DNA from: Syngnathus acus | Lineage: Eukaryota > Chordata > Actinopteri > Syngnathiformes > Syngnathidae | Length of the DNA: 64,000 nt | Assembly: GCF_901709675.1 (NCBI RefSeq) | Contig: NC_051098.1 | Span: 2,897,500 to 2,961,499 of the forward strand | Direction: 5' to 3' | Part shown: positions 51,019 to 61,407 of the stretch, piece after piece | Position numbering within the stretch: position 1 is the first letter of the stretch | Layout of the letters: each line of letters opens with the position of its first letter | Position numbers and translations under genes: made by a program | The notes under the pieces: generated by a model | The model's database searches: none | Told to the model about the DNA's origin: nothing | Seen by the model: the letters and a program-made list of their open reading frames with translations, nothing else

Positions 51019-53111
51019 GGACGCCTTTCTGCCAGGATGGGACAGGCCGTGTATCGCCTCAAAGACAGCCCGCTGCCAGCCCGCTGCCAGCCGGCAGGGA
51101 CAAGTGGTCTAGGTTGGCCGGTGGAGAGGTCGCACCACAGCCTGACTCCTGAGTCGCCAACCGCGACCTCCTCCAGACGCAGCCCAGTGTCCGAGTCCTT
51201 GAGTGACTGGATCCCAGGATCTGAGGCTTGGTCAGCACTCATACTTGAGTAGTCGAGACCCAGCTGAACCGTGTGGATGACCGCTCTAGAGAGGCAATCG
51301 GCGACCACGTTGGACTTGCCGGCGATGTGTCGGATATCTGTGGTGTACTCGGAGACAAAAGACAGCTGACGCTGCTGGCGGGCGGACCACGGCTCAGCCA
51401 CCTTGGACATAGAGAACGTGAGGGGTTTGTGGTCGACGAAAACCGTAAACTCACGGCCTTCCAGGATGGAGCGGAAATGGCGGATCGCCAACCAGACGCC
51501 GAGTAGCTCCCTGTCAAATGTGCTGTATCTGCACTCCCTAGGGACCAGCTGGCGGCTGAAAAAGGCGAGCGGTTGCCAGGCGCCACCAACCCACTGCTCA
51601 AATACAGCACCAACCACGTAGTCAGATGCGTCAGTTGTGAGGGCGACCGGGGCTCCAGGCGACGGGTGGACCAACATGGTGGCCTGGCACAGCGCAGCCT
51701 TAGTATCCTCGAAAGCCTTGACCCTCTCGGGGGTCCAGTCGATGTCCTGGTTGGGGGTCCTACCCTTAAGGGCCTCATACAGTGGGTGCATGATGTGGGC
51801 CGCCCGGCGTATGAATCGGTGGTAGAATGTAACCATCCCAAGGAACTCCCGGAGCCCCCGGGCCGAATGTGGGCGGGGAAAAGCGGAGACTGCTTCCACC
51901 TTTGACGGGAGGGGGGTGGCCCCATTACTGCTGATGAGATGCCCAAGAAACTGGATCGACGGCACTCCGAAAACGCACTTCGCCGGGTTAACGATCAGGC
52001 CATGCTGGTCGAGCCTTGTGAAAAGGGCCCGCAGGTGCGCCGCATGCTCCTCCTCCGAGGAGCTGGCGACGAGGACATCGTCCAAGTAGACGAAGATGAA
52101 AGGCATGTCCCTAAGCGCAGAGTCCATCAACCGCTGGAAGGACTGGGCCGCGTTTTTCAGGCCGAAGGGCATCCTAAGAAACTCGAAAAGCCCGAAAGGA
52201 GTCACCACTGCTGTTTTAGGGATGTCGGCAGGGTGCACTGGGACTTGGTGATAACCCCGCACCAGGTCCACTTTGGAGAACAGGTGCTTCCCTGCTAGAT
52301 GTACCGAAAAGTCCTGAACATGGGGGACCGGGTAGCGGTCGGGCGTGGTGGCATCATTGAGGCGGCGGTAGTCGCCACACGGGCGCCAACCACCGTCTGG
52401 CTTAGGCACCATGTGGAGTGGGGAGGCCCACGGGCTGTCAGAGCGGCGAATAATGCCAAGGCGTTCCATGTTGGCGAACTCGGCCCGAGCAATTGTCAGT
52501 CTCTCCGGGTTGAGCCGTCGGGCCCTAGCGTAGATGGGGGGGCCTTTGGTCTCGATGTGGTGCTCGACCCCATGTTTAGCTGTGGTGGCGGCAAAGGTGG
52601 GCTGTGTAAGGCTGGGGAACTCTCCGAGGAGTTTCTGGTACATGTCGCCCTCGGAGAGCGAACTGGAGAGACTCACATACTTCCCCTCATCGCGGACACA
52701 TGCGAAGGAGGAGAAGGTTAACGCGTCCACCAGGCGGCCATTCTTAACATCCACGAGCAGTCCGTGGGCGCACAAAAAATCTGCGCCGAGCAGGGGGAAG
52801 GAGATGTCGGCAGTGACAAAGTCCCATGTGAAACGCTGACCCCCGAAACATATGTCCACAGTCTTCGTGCCATACGTCCTGATGGGGGTGTCGTTGGCGG
52901 ATGTTAAGGGCGGGCCGTGCAACCCTCCCGCGGCGTCGTCCACCGTAACCGGCAGGACGCTCCTCTGGGCACCGGTGTCACAGAGGAATCTGCGACCCGA
53001 GAGGGTGTCCTCAATGAACAGCAGCCGGTTCTTTTTGCCTGCGCTCACGGCCACTACTGACCGTAGGCTTTGGCGTTTCCCGTCGTGTTGAAGTTGCAAG
53101 GGGAGCGGCAC
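51015..53111 (-). CDS. gypsy-1 pol: protease, RT, RNase H
   Basis: Protease at the start ([17 protein letters not shown] at residues 45-47; [11 protein letters not shown]). [30 protein letters not shown] (motif A), [15 protein letters not shown] (motif B), [11 protein letters not shown] (YLDD). RNase [27 protein letters not shown] and [11 protein letters not shown]. It is read in the -1 frame relative to gag through GGGAAAC; the listed Met is not the real start. The frame ends prematurely at 51015 because of a tandem 11-bp duplication just before the integrase. Confidence 0.95.
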   Translation of the reverse strand: MPLPLQLQHDGKRQSLRSVVAVSAGKKNRLLFIEDTLSGRRFLCDTGAQRSVLPVTVDDAAGGLHGPPLTSANDTPIRTYGTKTVDICFGGQRFTWDFVTADISFPLLGADFLCAHGLLVDVKNGRLVDALTFSSFACVRDEGKYVSLSSSLSEGDMYQKLLGEFPSLTQPTFAATTAKHGVEHHIETKGPPIYARARRLNPERLTIARAEFANMERLGIIRRSDSPWASPLHMVPKPDGGWRPCGDYRRLNDATTPDRYPVPHVQDFSVHLAGKHLFSKVDLVRGYHQVPVHPADIPKTAVVTPFGLFEFLRMPFGLKNAAQSFQRLMDSALRDMPFIFVYLDDVLVASSSEEEHAAHLRALFTRLDQHGLIVNPAKCVFGVPSIQFLGHLISSNGATPLPSKVEAVSAFPRPHSARGLREFLGMVTFYHRFIRRAAHIMHPLYEALKGRTPNQDIDWTPERVKAFEDTKAALCQATMLVHPSPGAPVALTTDASDYVVGAVFEQWVGGAWQPLAFFSRQLVPRECRYSTFDRELLGVWLAIRHFRSILEGREFTVFVDHKPLTFSMSKVAEPWSARQQRQLSFVSEYTTDIRHIAGKSNVVADCLSRAVIHTVQLGLDYSSMSADQASDPGIQSLKDSDTGLRLEEVAVGDSGVRLWCDLSTGQPRPLVPAGWQRAGSGLSLRRYTACPILAERRP
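51068..51089 (-). other. 11-bp tandem duplication that breaks pol
   Basis: GCCCGCTGCCA occurs twice in a row (51068-51078, 51079-51089). The extra 11 bases shift the frame between RNase H and integrase. The flanking frames on both sides are otherwise open. Confidence 0.9.
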
Positions 53112-53740
53112 CTTTTAGCCTTGGCGCCAAAACGTGCATGGAAGTAGCACAAACCTGTGCTGGTGCGGCCGTCGGTTGCAGCGTGTCCTCTGCCAGGGGA
53201 AACGCCAGCGCTTGGGGACGTGTAGCTGCGTGTTGGGGCCAGCACATCAGGGGCGAAACGCTGGGTGGCCAAGTAGAAACGGTCTGCTTCCTCCGCCAGA
53301 GCACGCGGCTCCGTAATAGTCGTATTTGCGAGGGCCGTTTGTACGTGCGGCGGCATATGTCGCAGAAACAGTTCAATGAAAAGAAAATTCGGCTCTTCCC
53401 CACCCAGCAGGTTTAACATCATCTCCATGTGTTCAGAGGGTTTGCTGTCCCCTATGCCTTGAATAGCAAGCAGGCGCCGGGCTCGTTCGGATCGTGACAG
53501 TTCAAAAATCCTGAGGAGATAAGCCTTGAGCCCTGCATATTTATCCTGGGCAGGAGGGGAAGTGATGAAACTTACGGCTCTGGCTGCGGTGGAGCTTCCG
53601 AGTGCTGAGACGACGTGGTAGTAGCGTGTGGCGTCATCCGTAATTCCCCGGAGGGCGAACTGAGCCTCCGCCTGTGCGAACCACGTTGCCGCAGACGTCT
53701 TCCAAAACTCAGGCAGTCTGAGGACGGCGGAATGCGCCAT
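53054..53740 (-). CDS. gypsy-1 gag
   Basis: About 228 residues from [14 protein letters not shown] (start at 53740; upstream in-frame codons lie in the LTR and primer region). The capsid-like helical region has [17 protein letters not shown] and [20 protein letters not shown], patterns typical of retrotransposon Gag. The C-terminal Cys/His motif [19 protein letters not shown] is the CX2-3H...C...C element of Mag-like Gags in place of a CCHC knuckle. It ends at TAG 53054, 58 bases into pol. The -1 slippery heptamer GGGAAAC lies at 53081-53075. Confidence 0.92.
   Translation of the reverse strand: MAHSAVLRLPEFWKTSAATWFAQAEAQFALRGITDDATRYYHVVSALGSSTAARAVSFITSPPAQDKYAGLKAYLLRIFELSRSERARRLLAIQGIGDSKPSEHMEMMLNLLGGEEPNFLFIELFLRHMPPHVQTALANTTITEPRALAEEADRFYLATQRFAPDVLAPTRSYTSPSAGVSPGRGHAATDGRTSTGLCYFHARFGAKAKRCRSPCNFNTTGNAKAYGQ
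53075..53081 (-). promoter_or_regulatory. Programmed -1 frameshift site GGGAAAC
   Basis: In the gag phase the heptamer reads G GGA AAC, the X XXY YYZ form. Slippage leads directly into the pol frame ([11 protein letters not shown]). A short stem ACGG/CCGT lies downstream (53063-53046). Confidence 0.88.
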
Positions 53741-53805
53741 GCCGTTTCGCTCGTTATTCTGTTCAGTCCCGGAATCTTCAGCGGAACCGACGTCGGGGTC
53801 ACCAG

Positions 53806-54032
53806 TGTGGCGTGCAAGGACTGGAGTCGGAGGCGGAGTGACAAACGACGGTGCCAACGGCAGTTGTTTTAATGACATTTATAATTATTCTCATTCAACA
53901 ACGGGCAGACTCTTTTCCCCTCGAGATCCTAACACACACTCAACTAAACAGGAAATTCCCACACGTGTAACTGTCCCACCGGAACTATGTAACGTGAACT
54001 TAGGTTCCGGGTGAATTATGTCAACCCACTAC
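53806..54032 (-). repeat. gypsy-1 5' LTR
   Basis: 227 bp, near-identical to 49629-49855. Confidence 0.96.
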
Positions 54033-54161
54033 ACACCCCTACTTTAAATACATGAGATAAAATACGAAAATATGATATGAATAACAGAAAATAACATATG
54101 AGACGTGTGCCGTAAACACGAAACCGCGCAACTCGAAGACGTCGTATACAGAGGACCCCTG

Positions 54162-55202
54162 TATTCAAATCATGATATACTAGTCAAATCTACGTATGTT
54201 CTTCTTTTGTTACTTTTCTCTTCATGGTATATGGTGGCATAGAGGCTGCACTGTAGTAATTTAGATTGTGTCTGGTAGTTAAACCTTGGTTGTCATCGGA
54301 ACGGGGCTAGATAAGCAGAATTGCTTCCTCCCACTTCCCTTTTCGACAAGTCATGTCAAACAAATATGAAATGAAAGTGTGTGCTTTATGTACTTGCCGA
54401 AATAAACAAATCAAATCATGTACGTACTGTTTCCCAAAAACCCACAGAGATGATACTAGTGCCTCATCAATTTTTAAAATAAAATGGTGCCATTCTTTTG
54501 AAGTGTGAAATTATGTGCCTAAAATATTTTTTGAACAAAGGTCGCCCCCGCACGCCCAGCCCGCTTCTGTCAAGTACAGCTCGCTGCAGAAACACAAGGG
54601 TGGATCTGCCTCAGAAACAGTTCAGCCCAACAAAGTTAGTACCTCCCTCGCAGTACTTGGGCCCTCCTGCTGATAGACTAACACAGCCAGCCTGCCCCCA
54701 AGTGGAGGCAAGTGGTAATTGCTGGATTGAAACATGAGCAACTGATATGATAGACTGAAGTGACGTGATTGAGATGCTGCTCGCTGACTTCAACGTAATG
54801 GCTGTAAGTAACCCAACATAGCATAAACATAATTAAGTGCTTAAAATGTGTTCCTACACACATGTCAGTAGGTCGACGTAATGTTTAAATGTTTATCGTG
54901 CAATGTGCGGTAAATTCAGCTGTGAATACACTCGGTAATTACGGTACAGGCTAGCGTAGCTAGTATGGTAGACTTTCTCAGTGTACTTGATTAGCACTAA
55001 AAAAAAAATTAAAATGTGTTCAGTGTGGGTATTGTGATAAAAAAATTTTACATATTGAAATTCTGTGCCTGTGTGTGTTTGACCTGCACAGATGTACCAG
55101 AAGAGGGCATGTTGGGGAGCCTGAGGAATGTATAGGGGGTTGGCTCAGAGGGTTCTGCTCTTTTCGCCCCCGGGTGAGTCTTTGGGTGTGTGAATGTGAT
55201 TC
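54162..55202. other. Intergenic sequence, possible LINE tail at 54290-54420
   Basis: CGAAATAAACAAATCAAATC (54399-54418) looks like a LINE 3' end. The stretch 54498-54737 has an open frame rich in Pro and Arg without a recognisable domain. Nothing else is identified. Confidence 0.4.
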
Positions 55203-55238
<36 letters not shown>

Positions 55239-55290
55239 GTGTGTGCGTGCGTGTGCGTGTGTGTGTGTGATTATTGTATGTGTGTGTGTG
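55203..55290. repeat. (TG)n microsatellite
   Basis: TG repeat with several TGCG variants; flanking open frames are artefacts. Confidence 0.97.
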
Positions 55291-55627
55291 GTCTTTGTGG
55301 CAAAGACGCACATGATCACAGCAACACGCTCAGTCGATCCCAGCAACTTTTAACTCCCGTCTGTAACTTACCACTGCGCACGGGCTGCAACAATCGCGTT
55401 GAGCTGATGTAACTCACGCGAGATTTAAGGCGCGGTGACGTAACTTTCCAACACAACATTCAACACAAAATATACATTGATTTTTAACATCAACATAGGA
55501 ACCTTTCTAACAGGGCAGGATCCCCTTCAGCTCCCCTTCTGCACAGGGTGTCGCAGCAGCTTTCACTGCACCTTTTGTAAAACTGTATTTTCCGATTTTT
55601 ACAAGGTCAGGTACCATGTAGAAAACC
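55291..55627. other. Intergenic sequence, nothing recognised
   Basis: No coding or repeat features I can support. Confidence 0.5.
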
Positions 55628-55666
55628 ACGTCAAGTCAAGTTTATTTATATAGCCCTAAATCATAG
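55628..55666 (-). repeat. Inverted LINE-A 3' tail
   Basis: GTCAAGTCAAGTTTATTTAT and AGCCCTAAATC are the LINE-A 3' terminus in antisense, directly abutting the sense LINE-A copy at 55667. Confidence 0.85.
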
Positions 55667-56718
55667 TCTAGCCAAACTATTTAAAGAATTTTTTCAAATT
55701 TTAGGACCGTCCATCTTAAATATAATTAATCTGTCTGTCTCTTCTGGTATAGTGCCAACAGCCTTAAAACCGCTATCATTAAACCGCTACTTAAGCGAAC
55801 AAATCTCGACCCGGACTGTCTCAGTAATTATAGGCCGGTTTCAAATCTCCCATTCATAGCAAAATGTCTTGAAAAAGTAGTAGCGCAGCAGCTTATTGAT
55901 TACATGGTCGCCGATAATCGATTTGAATCCTTTCAGTCTAGTTTTAGAGCTAATCATTCCACCGAGACAGTACTTGTTAAAGTGACTAATCTAATCTCCT
56001 CATAGCTATGGATTCTAACACTTCATCGGTCTTATTACTCGATCTTAGTGCTGCCTTCGACACTGTAGACTTTGATATTTTATTAGAAGTTACGTTGGTA
56101 TTTCAGGGTCAGCACTACACTGGTTCTATTCCTATCTATCAGACAGGACTCACCGAGTGGTCCGTGGCAATGCGAACTCTAAGCTCTATAACGTTACGTG
56201 TGGTGTCCCGCAGGGATCGGTACTTGGACCAATTCTATTTAATATTTATTTGATTCCGCTTGGGGACATAATATGTAAATATAACATTAGTATTCAATGT
56301 TACACGGATGACACTCAATTATATATGCCGTTTTTGATGACAAATCCGCGGGACTGTTGTAATCTTGACGCGTGCCTTGCGGAGATCAAACAATGGATGT
56401 CCCTCAATTTCCTTCGTCTTAACCCAGATAAAACTGAGATGTTGATAATTGGTCCAGCTCGTTATCACCACTTATTTAAGGAAACCACTATAACTATGGA
56501 TAACTGTACTATCACTCAGAGCGATACTACAACTAATCTCGGGGTAATATTTGACCAAACGCTCTCCTTTCTAAAGCACATTAAGAACATAACTAGAATT
56601 GCGTTTTTTTCACCTCCGTAATATTGCTAAGATTCGTCCGATTCTTTCGACCGGTGATGTGGAAACTATTATACATGCGTTTGTTACGTCGCGCCTGGAC
56701 TACTGTAACGCATTACAG

Positions 56719-57839
56719 CAGTGCTTCTCAATCATTTTCTGTGATGCCCCCCCTAGGGAGAAGAAAACATTTCACGCCCCCCCTCATGCTTGAACCCTTA
56801 TTAACATTAAAGAAAAAAAACTAATAAAAAAGAAAGATCAACTTACAATAAAGAATAACTTTATTAATAACATTGTTTTTTTAGTCTGTAACAGAACAGA
56901 TTCAATGTGCATCCCTTTGCCTGATATTAAAAAATAAATTCTAATTATTTAAACTATAAACATTCTTGACCAACTGCCATTTTATGCTGACAAAAATACA
57001 ATAAAATATTAATAAACATTCATAATATTAAATTAAATAACAGCAATAAATAATATTCAATTCAAAGTAATCAGCAACTCAGGATCACAATAGATAAAAC
57101 ATTTAAACTTGAAAAATGTATAGATCAATTTGTGCTGTTTTTTTGTTAATCAAAATGATGCAGCATGACGGAGACCATATCCATGGCTGCAGGTAGTATC
57201 AGCTCTTCTGCAGTGGTGTTTTTTTTTTTTTTGCACTGAGCAATTTGGTACGCTGCTTTACATGATGCTTAGAGTGCTTGCTGATTGACTGAAGTAGCAT
57301 TCACTAAGTGGGATGATTGTTGGCAATATTCAGCCCGTTTTCACTGAAAAACCTCAAGCATCTTATCAACGTGATTGGGGTGCAATGACTTCAAGTGCCG
57401 CCTTAATTTATTTGGCGTCATACTGTCCGCTGCCAACATTGTAAGGCACAATAAATACACCGTCTCCCATCGTAGTCACACTGAAGCCGAGCGCTACGTA
57501 CGCTTTGTCATATTTCCTTGTCTTAGCTTTCGTGTGACTCTCAATTCTCTTATCTCCGTCTCTCTCCGCCATTCTTTTCAATCCTGTTCAATATTTTTCC
57601 ATGGTGTCCCACTGCACTTTATCGCCTGCTCTGTGCTGTGTGTGCGTATGATCCGTGCGCTCTACACTGTAGAGCGAATACTCCTTGCGCACACTCTTAC
57701 AGTCTCTTACAGTGATACCGCCACTCCCACCTACTGCAGTGGATGTCTAATTACCCTTTAATCTAGTGCAGCCAAAAGAAAAGCATGTTCCCTGGTGGCA
57801 CACGCCAGGGGGGCACGCCCCACTATTTGAGAAGGAATG
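56719..57839. mobile_element. hAT element nested at the T2 boundary
   Basis: 1121 bp, ends CAGTGCTTCTCAATC and ATTTGAGAAGGAATG, 8-bp duplication CATTACAG (56711-56718, 57840-57847). The duplication consists partly of LINE-A and partly of the first three bases of T2, so the hAT arrived after T2. No transposase is recognised. Confidence 0.9.
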
Positions 57840-58014
57840 CATTACAGTAATCCCTCGTTTATCGTGGATAATTGGTTCCAAAAACCACCCGCGATAAGTG
57901 AAATCCGCAAAGTATGGTCACCCTCTCATCTGTACATTTTTTTTTATCTGTACATTTTTTGTTCGTCAATAAATGTATATGAAACCATTTAAGTGCATAT
58001 TTTATTACTAGAAC

Positions 58015-58411
58015 TGTCACGACTCGTCCCCGATCATGTCTGTGTGCTCGTCCCTCCCCTCCTGTGTGCTCATGTCCGTGGTTTCTGTCTGTGTGCTCGC
58101 CCCTCCCCTCCTGTGTGCCCATGATTAGTGTCATCATTCTCACCTGCCTCTAGTTACCTGTCTTGTATTTAAGTCCTGTCTGTGTGTCACTCCCTGTCGG
58201 ATCGTTGTGTGTGTTGTGTGTTAGTGTTACGATGTCTTTTTGGTTCCTGTTGCTGTCGTCATGTCCTGCTGTCTTCTTGTTTCACGTCCCGGTCAGTCAC
58301 TCAAGTTATTGTTTTGTTAAGTCGTGTCAGTTTGCCTTTTGAGTTCTCCAATAAACCCTGGTCCAAGCTGCATTTGGTCGCCCTGCTCCATTTCCACTCC
58401 GATTCGTGACA
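58015..58411 (+). repeat. LTR of a retrotransposon (family shared with 60028)
   Basis: TGTCACGACTCGTCCCC to GATTCGTGACA, 397 bp, with AATAAACCCTGGTCCAAGCT near the end. It is related to the solo LTR 60028-60416. Internal-type sequence follows on the right (GAATGATCCGACCACTAC) without a second LTR. Confidence 0.8.
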
Positions 58412-58950
58412 GAATGATCCGACCACTACAGCGACCAGCGCTTGGACCCTCTTCCACTATCAGCTCCCGTCCGCGACGCCCGATCGACGTACGTCGTCCG
58501 AGCAGGTTCCAGCGCCATGGGCTCCGCGGCCGCCATCGGACTTTGCTCCAGCGACGCCGGACACGCGGCCACCATAGGAGTTCCCCCCGGCGCCATCGGC
58601 TCCGCGACCGTCATCGGACTTCGCTGCCGCGACGCCGGATCCTCGGCCGCCATCGGAGTGCTTCTGGCGCCAGCGGCTTCGCGGCCGCGATCGGACTTCG
58701 CTGCCGCGACGCCGGACCCGCGGCCGCCATCGGAGTGCCTCCCGGCGCCATCAGACTTGCGGCCGCCAACGGGCTCCACCCCAGCGTCACCGGACCCACG
58801 GCATTGCAGACCCTGCTCCCACTGCTGAAACACTGACTCCTGCTGCTGCGTGCAGCTCTGGCTTCCTGTATGCCGCCGTGTGTGTGGCTGTGACTGTTGC
58901 CGCTAATCGCGGTCCGGACTTTCAAATGCCGCTGATCGCGGCGATGACTT
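58412..58950 (+). repeat. Internal LTR-element sequence, proline-rich repeats
   Basis: GC-rich degenerate units (GCGCCATCGGCTCCGCG, CTGCCGCGACGCCGGA), related to 48261-48770. A weak frame starts ATGATCCGACC at 58413. No protease or RT is visible. Confidence 0.5.
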
Positions 58951-59392
58951 TTAGTAGCCGCCCGAGTGCGGTTCTGTGTGAGTTGCCGCCGAGTGCGGTT
59001 CTGTGTGAGTTGCCGCCCGAGTGCGGTTCTGTGTGAGTTGCCGCCCGAGTGCGGTTCTGTGTGAGTTGCCGCCCGAGTGCGGTTCTGTGTGAGTTGCCGC
59101 CCGAGTGCGGTTCTGTGTGAGTTGCCGCCCGAGTGCGGTTCTGTGAGTTGCCGCCCGAGTGCGGTTCTGTGTGAGTTGCCGCCCGAGTGCGGTTCTGTGT
59201 GAGTTGCCGCCCGAGTGCGGTTCTATGTGAGTTGCCGCCCGAGTGCGGTTCTGTTGCCCAAGTTGCCGCCCGAGTGCGGTTCTGTTCCCCCAAGTTGCTG
59301 CCCGAGTGCGGTTCTGTTCCCCCAAGTTGCCGCCCGAGTGCGGTTCAGGTCCCCCAAGTTGCCGCCCGAGTGCGGTTCAGGTCCCCCAAGTT
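58951..59392. repeat. 28-bp minisatellite
   Basis: About 15 units based on GCCGCCCGAGTGCGGTTCTG plus TGTGAGTT. Later units carry variants (TTGCCCAAGTT, TTCCCCCAAGTT, CAGGTCCCCCAAGTT). It forms a directional series from pure to variant copies. Confidence 0.95.
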
Positions 59393-60027
59393 ATACGTGT
59401 GTGCGTGTAACATGTTAACAAGTACTGGGCAGGCTAACGAGTTAGCGGAAAGATGCTAATTCTTGATCATGCTAACACGCAAAAACGGACCTCTAAAGGA
59501 ATTTAATATGGTTTTATAACTCTTTTATTACTATAACAATTTTTCTATAACAAGGTACAACACTGTAAATATGTTTTTAGAACTCTTATTATTATAACAA
59601 TTTTTTTATAAAAAGGTACAAGTTTACGCACTGCAATTGTGTGGGCACTCCTTGCCTTCTGCTGGGGTGTGGACACGTTTTGTGCCATAATTCCTCAATT
59701 TAGAAGTTTTATTTTGACTTAATTTTTTTTTTAATTTGGAAAAAAAATCCACGCTGTAGTGAAACCGCGAAAAATGAACCGCAATGTAGCGAGGGATTAC
59801 TGTATTCTCTGGTCTTCCTAAATCCATTATCAAAAGTCTACAGTTAGTACAAAATGCCGCTTCAAGCCTGCTCTCACGGTCAAGAAAATTTGATCACATT
59901 ACCCCAATATTAGCCAATTTACATTGTTTCCCGGTCCATTTACGATGTGACTTCAAGGTTCTTCTACTAATCTATAAATCATTGCATGGTTTAGTGCCTT
60001 CGTATCTCGTCGACCTAATTGTTCCTT

Positions 60028-60416
60028 TGACACGGATCGGAATGGAGCAGGGCGACCAAATGCAGCTTGGACCAGGGTTTATTGAGGGAAAAGGTAGTTG
60101 GACGGGAGGATGAGGGGAACAAGACCAACAGAACCGGCAAACTAACATAACTTAACGGACCGAACGACAGACTGACCGACAGGGATGGCAAACAGAAAAC
60201 GACCAAGGCAAAAACAGAAACACATGAACGACGAGAGACAAGAAATAATCCGACAAGGTTGTGACACGCCGACAGGATTTAAATATGCGACAGGTAACGA
60301 GAGGCAGGTGAGAATGATCAGTGTGATCATGGGCACACAGGAGGGGAGGGGTGAGCACACAGACACACGGACAGAAACTATGACAATATGGACACGATCG
60401 GGGACAAGTCGTGACA
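60028..60416 (-). mobile_element. Solo LTR in LINE-A copy 3
   Basis: 389 bp, TGACACGGATCGG to AAGTCGTGACA, inverse of the LTR at 58015, with the 5-bp duplication TCCTT (60023-60027, 60417-60421). Confidence 0.93.
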
Positions 60417-61116
60417 TCCTTACGTTCCGTCCCGTAACCTCCGCTCGCTAAACGCTAGTCTTTCAGTGACTTCGAGGGCCAAAAAGATGTCTGCAGGGTC
60501 GAGAGCATTTTCTATTCGGGCTCCAGAGCTTTGGAATGCCCTACCAATGGATATTAGAACTGCTACCTCATTAGAAACATTTAAGACACGTTTAAAGACA
60601 CATTTTTATTATATAGCCTTTAATTAACCTGGAGTGGCCGATCCCTCCCCCTCCCCGGCTGGGGAGGTGGTTAGGTTACACCCAAACTGATAACGGCTGT
60701 CTGGATTTCTTGTCGATCAATTGGGATGAGGGATTTTTGCCGGATTACCACCCTCGAAGACACTGCCAGGACAATTGAGGGCACCTTACTGCAGCTACTT
60801 TTTCTTTGGATTGTTTTATATTATGTATTCTATGTGCCCTCTCTGCATCCATTGCAGCCTGGTCATCCTGGAAGGGGGATCCTCCCATCTGTGGTCCCTT
60901 CTCAAGGTTTCTCATTTTCCCCCCAGTAGGGTTGTTCCTTGCCCTCCTGGGGGTTTAAGATCAGGGGATGTTTGAGAATAATTGTCAATTTTTTTGTATA
61001 TGTGAAGCCCTTTGAGACTTGACTGTAATTTAGGGCTATATACATAAACTTGACTTGACACAACATGAAGGTATTTATGTATTATTCAAGTTTCTGAAGT
61101 CAGTAGTATTCCCTAC

Positions 61117-61335
<219 letters not shown>

Positions 61336-61407
61336 CCCCAACGTGTTGTGAACGCTGGATAATAAGAATATATTTTATGACTCTACGTACTACGGAAGAG
61401 GATTATA

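Larger units (their letters stand above)
49629..54032 (-). mobile_element. Ty3/gypsy element gypsy-1, young, almost intact
   Basis: 227-bp LTRs at 49629-49855 and 53806-54032 that differ at one position by eye. In sense orientation they start GTAGTGGG (or TGTAGTGGG) and end CGCCACA. A short target duplication ACAC (49625-49628, 54033-54036) flanks the element. The primer site TGGTGACCCCGACGT follows the 5' LTR on the minus strand. gag and pol overlap in different frames with a classical -1 slippery site, and the only pol lesion is an 11-bp tandem duplication. The RT/RNase H/IN order and the Cys/His motif at the Gag end suggest a Mag-like gypsy clade. Confidence 0.96.
47598..54041. mobile_element. 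hAT element nested in T3, carrying a young gypsy
   Basis: Ends TAGGGGTGTAA and TTACACCCCTA (the right one split by gypsy-1), with the perfect 8-bp duplication CTTTAAAT (47590-47597, 54042-54049). Subterminal repeats of ATCGATA/CGATATCG type occur at both ends (47620-47750, 49540-49620). The interior has a GC-rich Pro/Arg block and an ORF1-like frame but no recognisable hAT transposase. Confidence 0.85.
40207..54161. mobile_element. T3: pogo/Tigger-type element containing nested insertions
   Basis: Left end CAGGGAGTCCTCGATTTACG and right end in inverse (GTCGTATACAGAGGACCCCTG), each next to TA (40205-40206, 54162-54163). The flanks TACTGCCG-TA and TA-TTCAAATCATGATATAC join into a sequence resembling the repeat at 39750-39775. 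T3 backbone: 40207-40370, 47182-47597, 54042-54161. No transposase is recognised. Confidence 0.75.
57845..59802. mobile_element. T2: Tigger-like element nested in LINE-A copy 3
   Basis: Ends CAGTAATCCCTCGTTTATCG and inverse GCGAGGGATTACTG with TA at 57843-57844 and 59803-59804. The same family as T1 (shared TTCGTCAATAAATGTATATG and GCTAACGAGTTAGCGGAAAG in inverse). It is interrupted by LTR material (58015-59392). Confidence 0.85.
55667..61052 (+). pseudogene. LINE-A RT, copy 3 (5'-truncated, three-fold interrupted)
   Basis: Segments 55667-56715, 59803-60027 and 60417-61052. Readable blocks: DLSAAFDTVDFDIL near 56040, GVPQGSVLGPILFNIY near 56200, and CYTDDTQLY near 56305, where the YADD Ala is Thr. 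Several frameshifts are present (about 55760, 56090, 56610). The 3' UTR and TTGAC tail end at about 61052. It is inactive. Confidence 0.9.

Noticed and set aside
58324-58836. Arg/Pro-rich open frames as a host gene
   Set aside because: Composition-driven frames in several phases, adjacent to an LTR and inside a Tigger; no domain.
58922-59325. Minus-strand repeat proteins with QNRTRAAT and EPHSGGN units
   Set aside because: Translations of the 28-bp minisatellite in the antisense direction.
58951-59392. CRISPR-like array of short repeats
   Set aside because: Units are contiguous without unique spacers, and the context is eukaryotic; it is a minisatellite.
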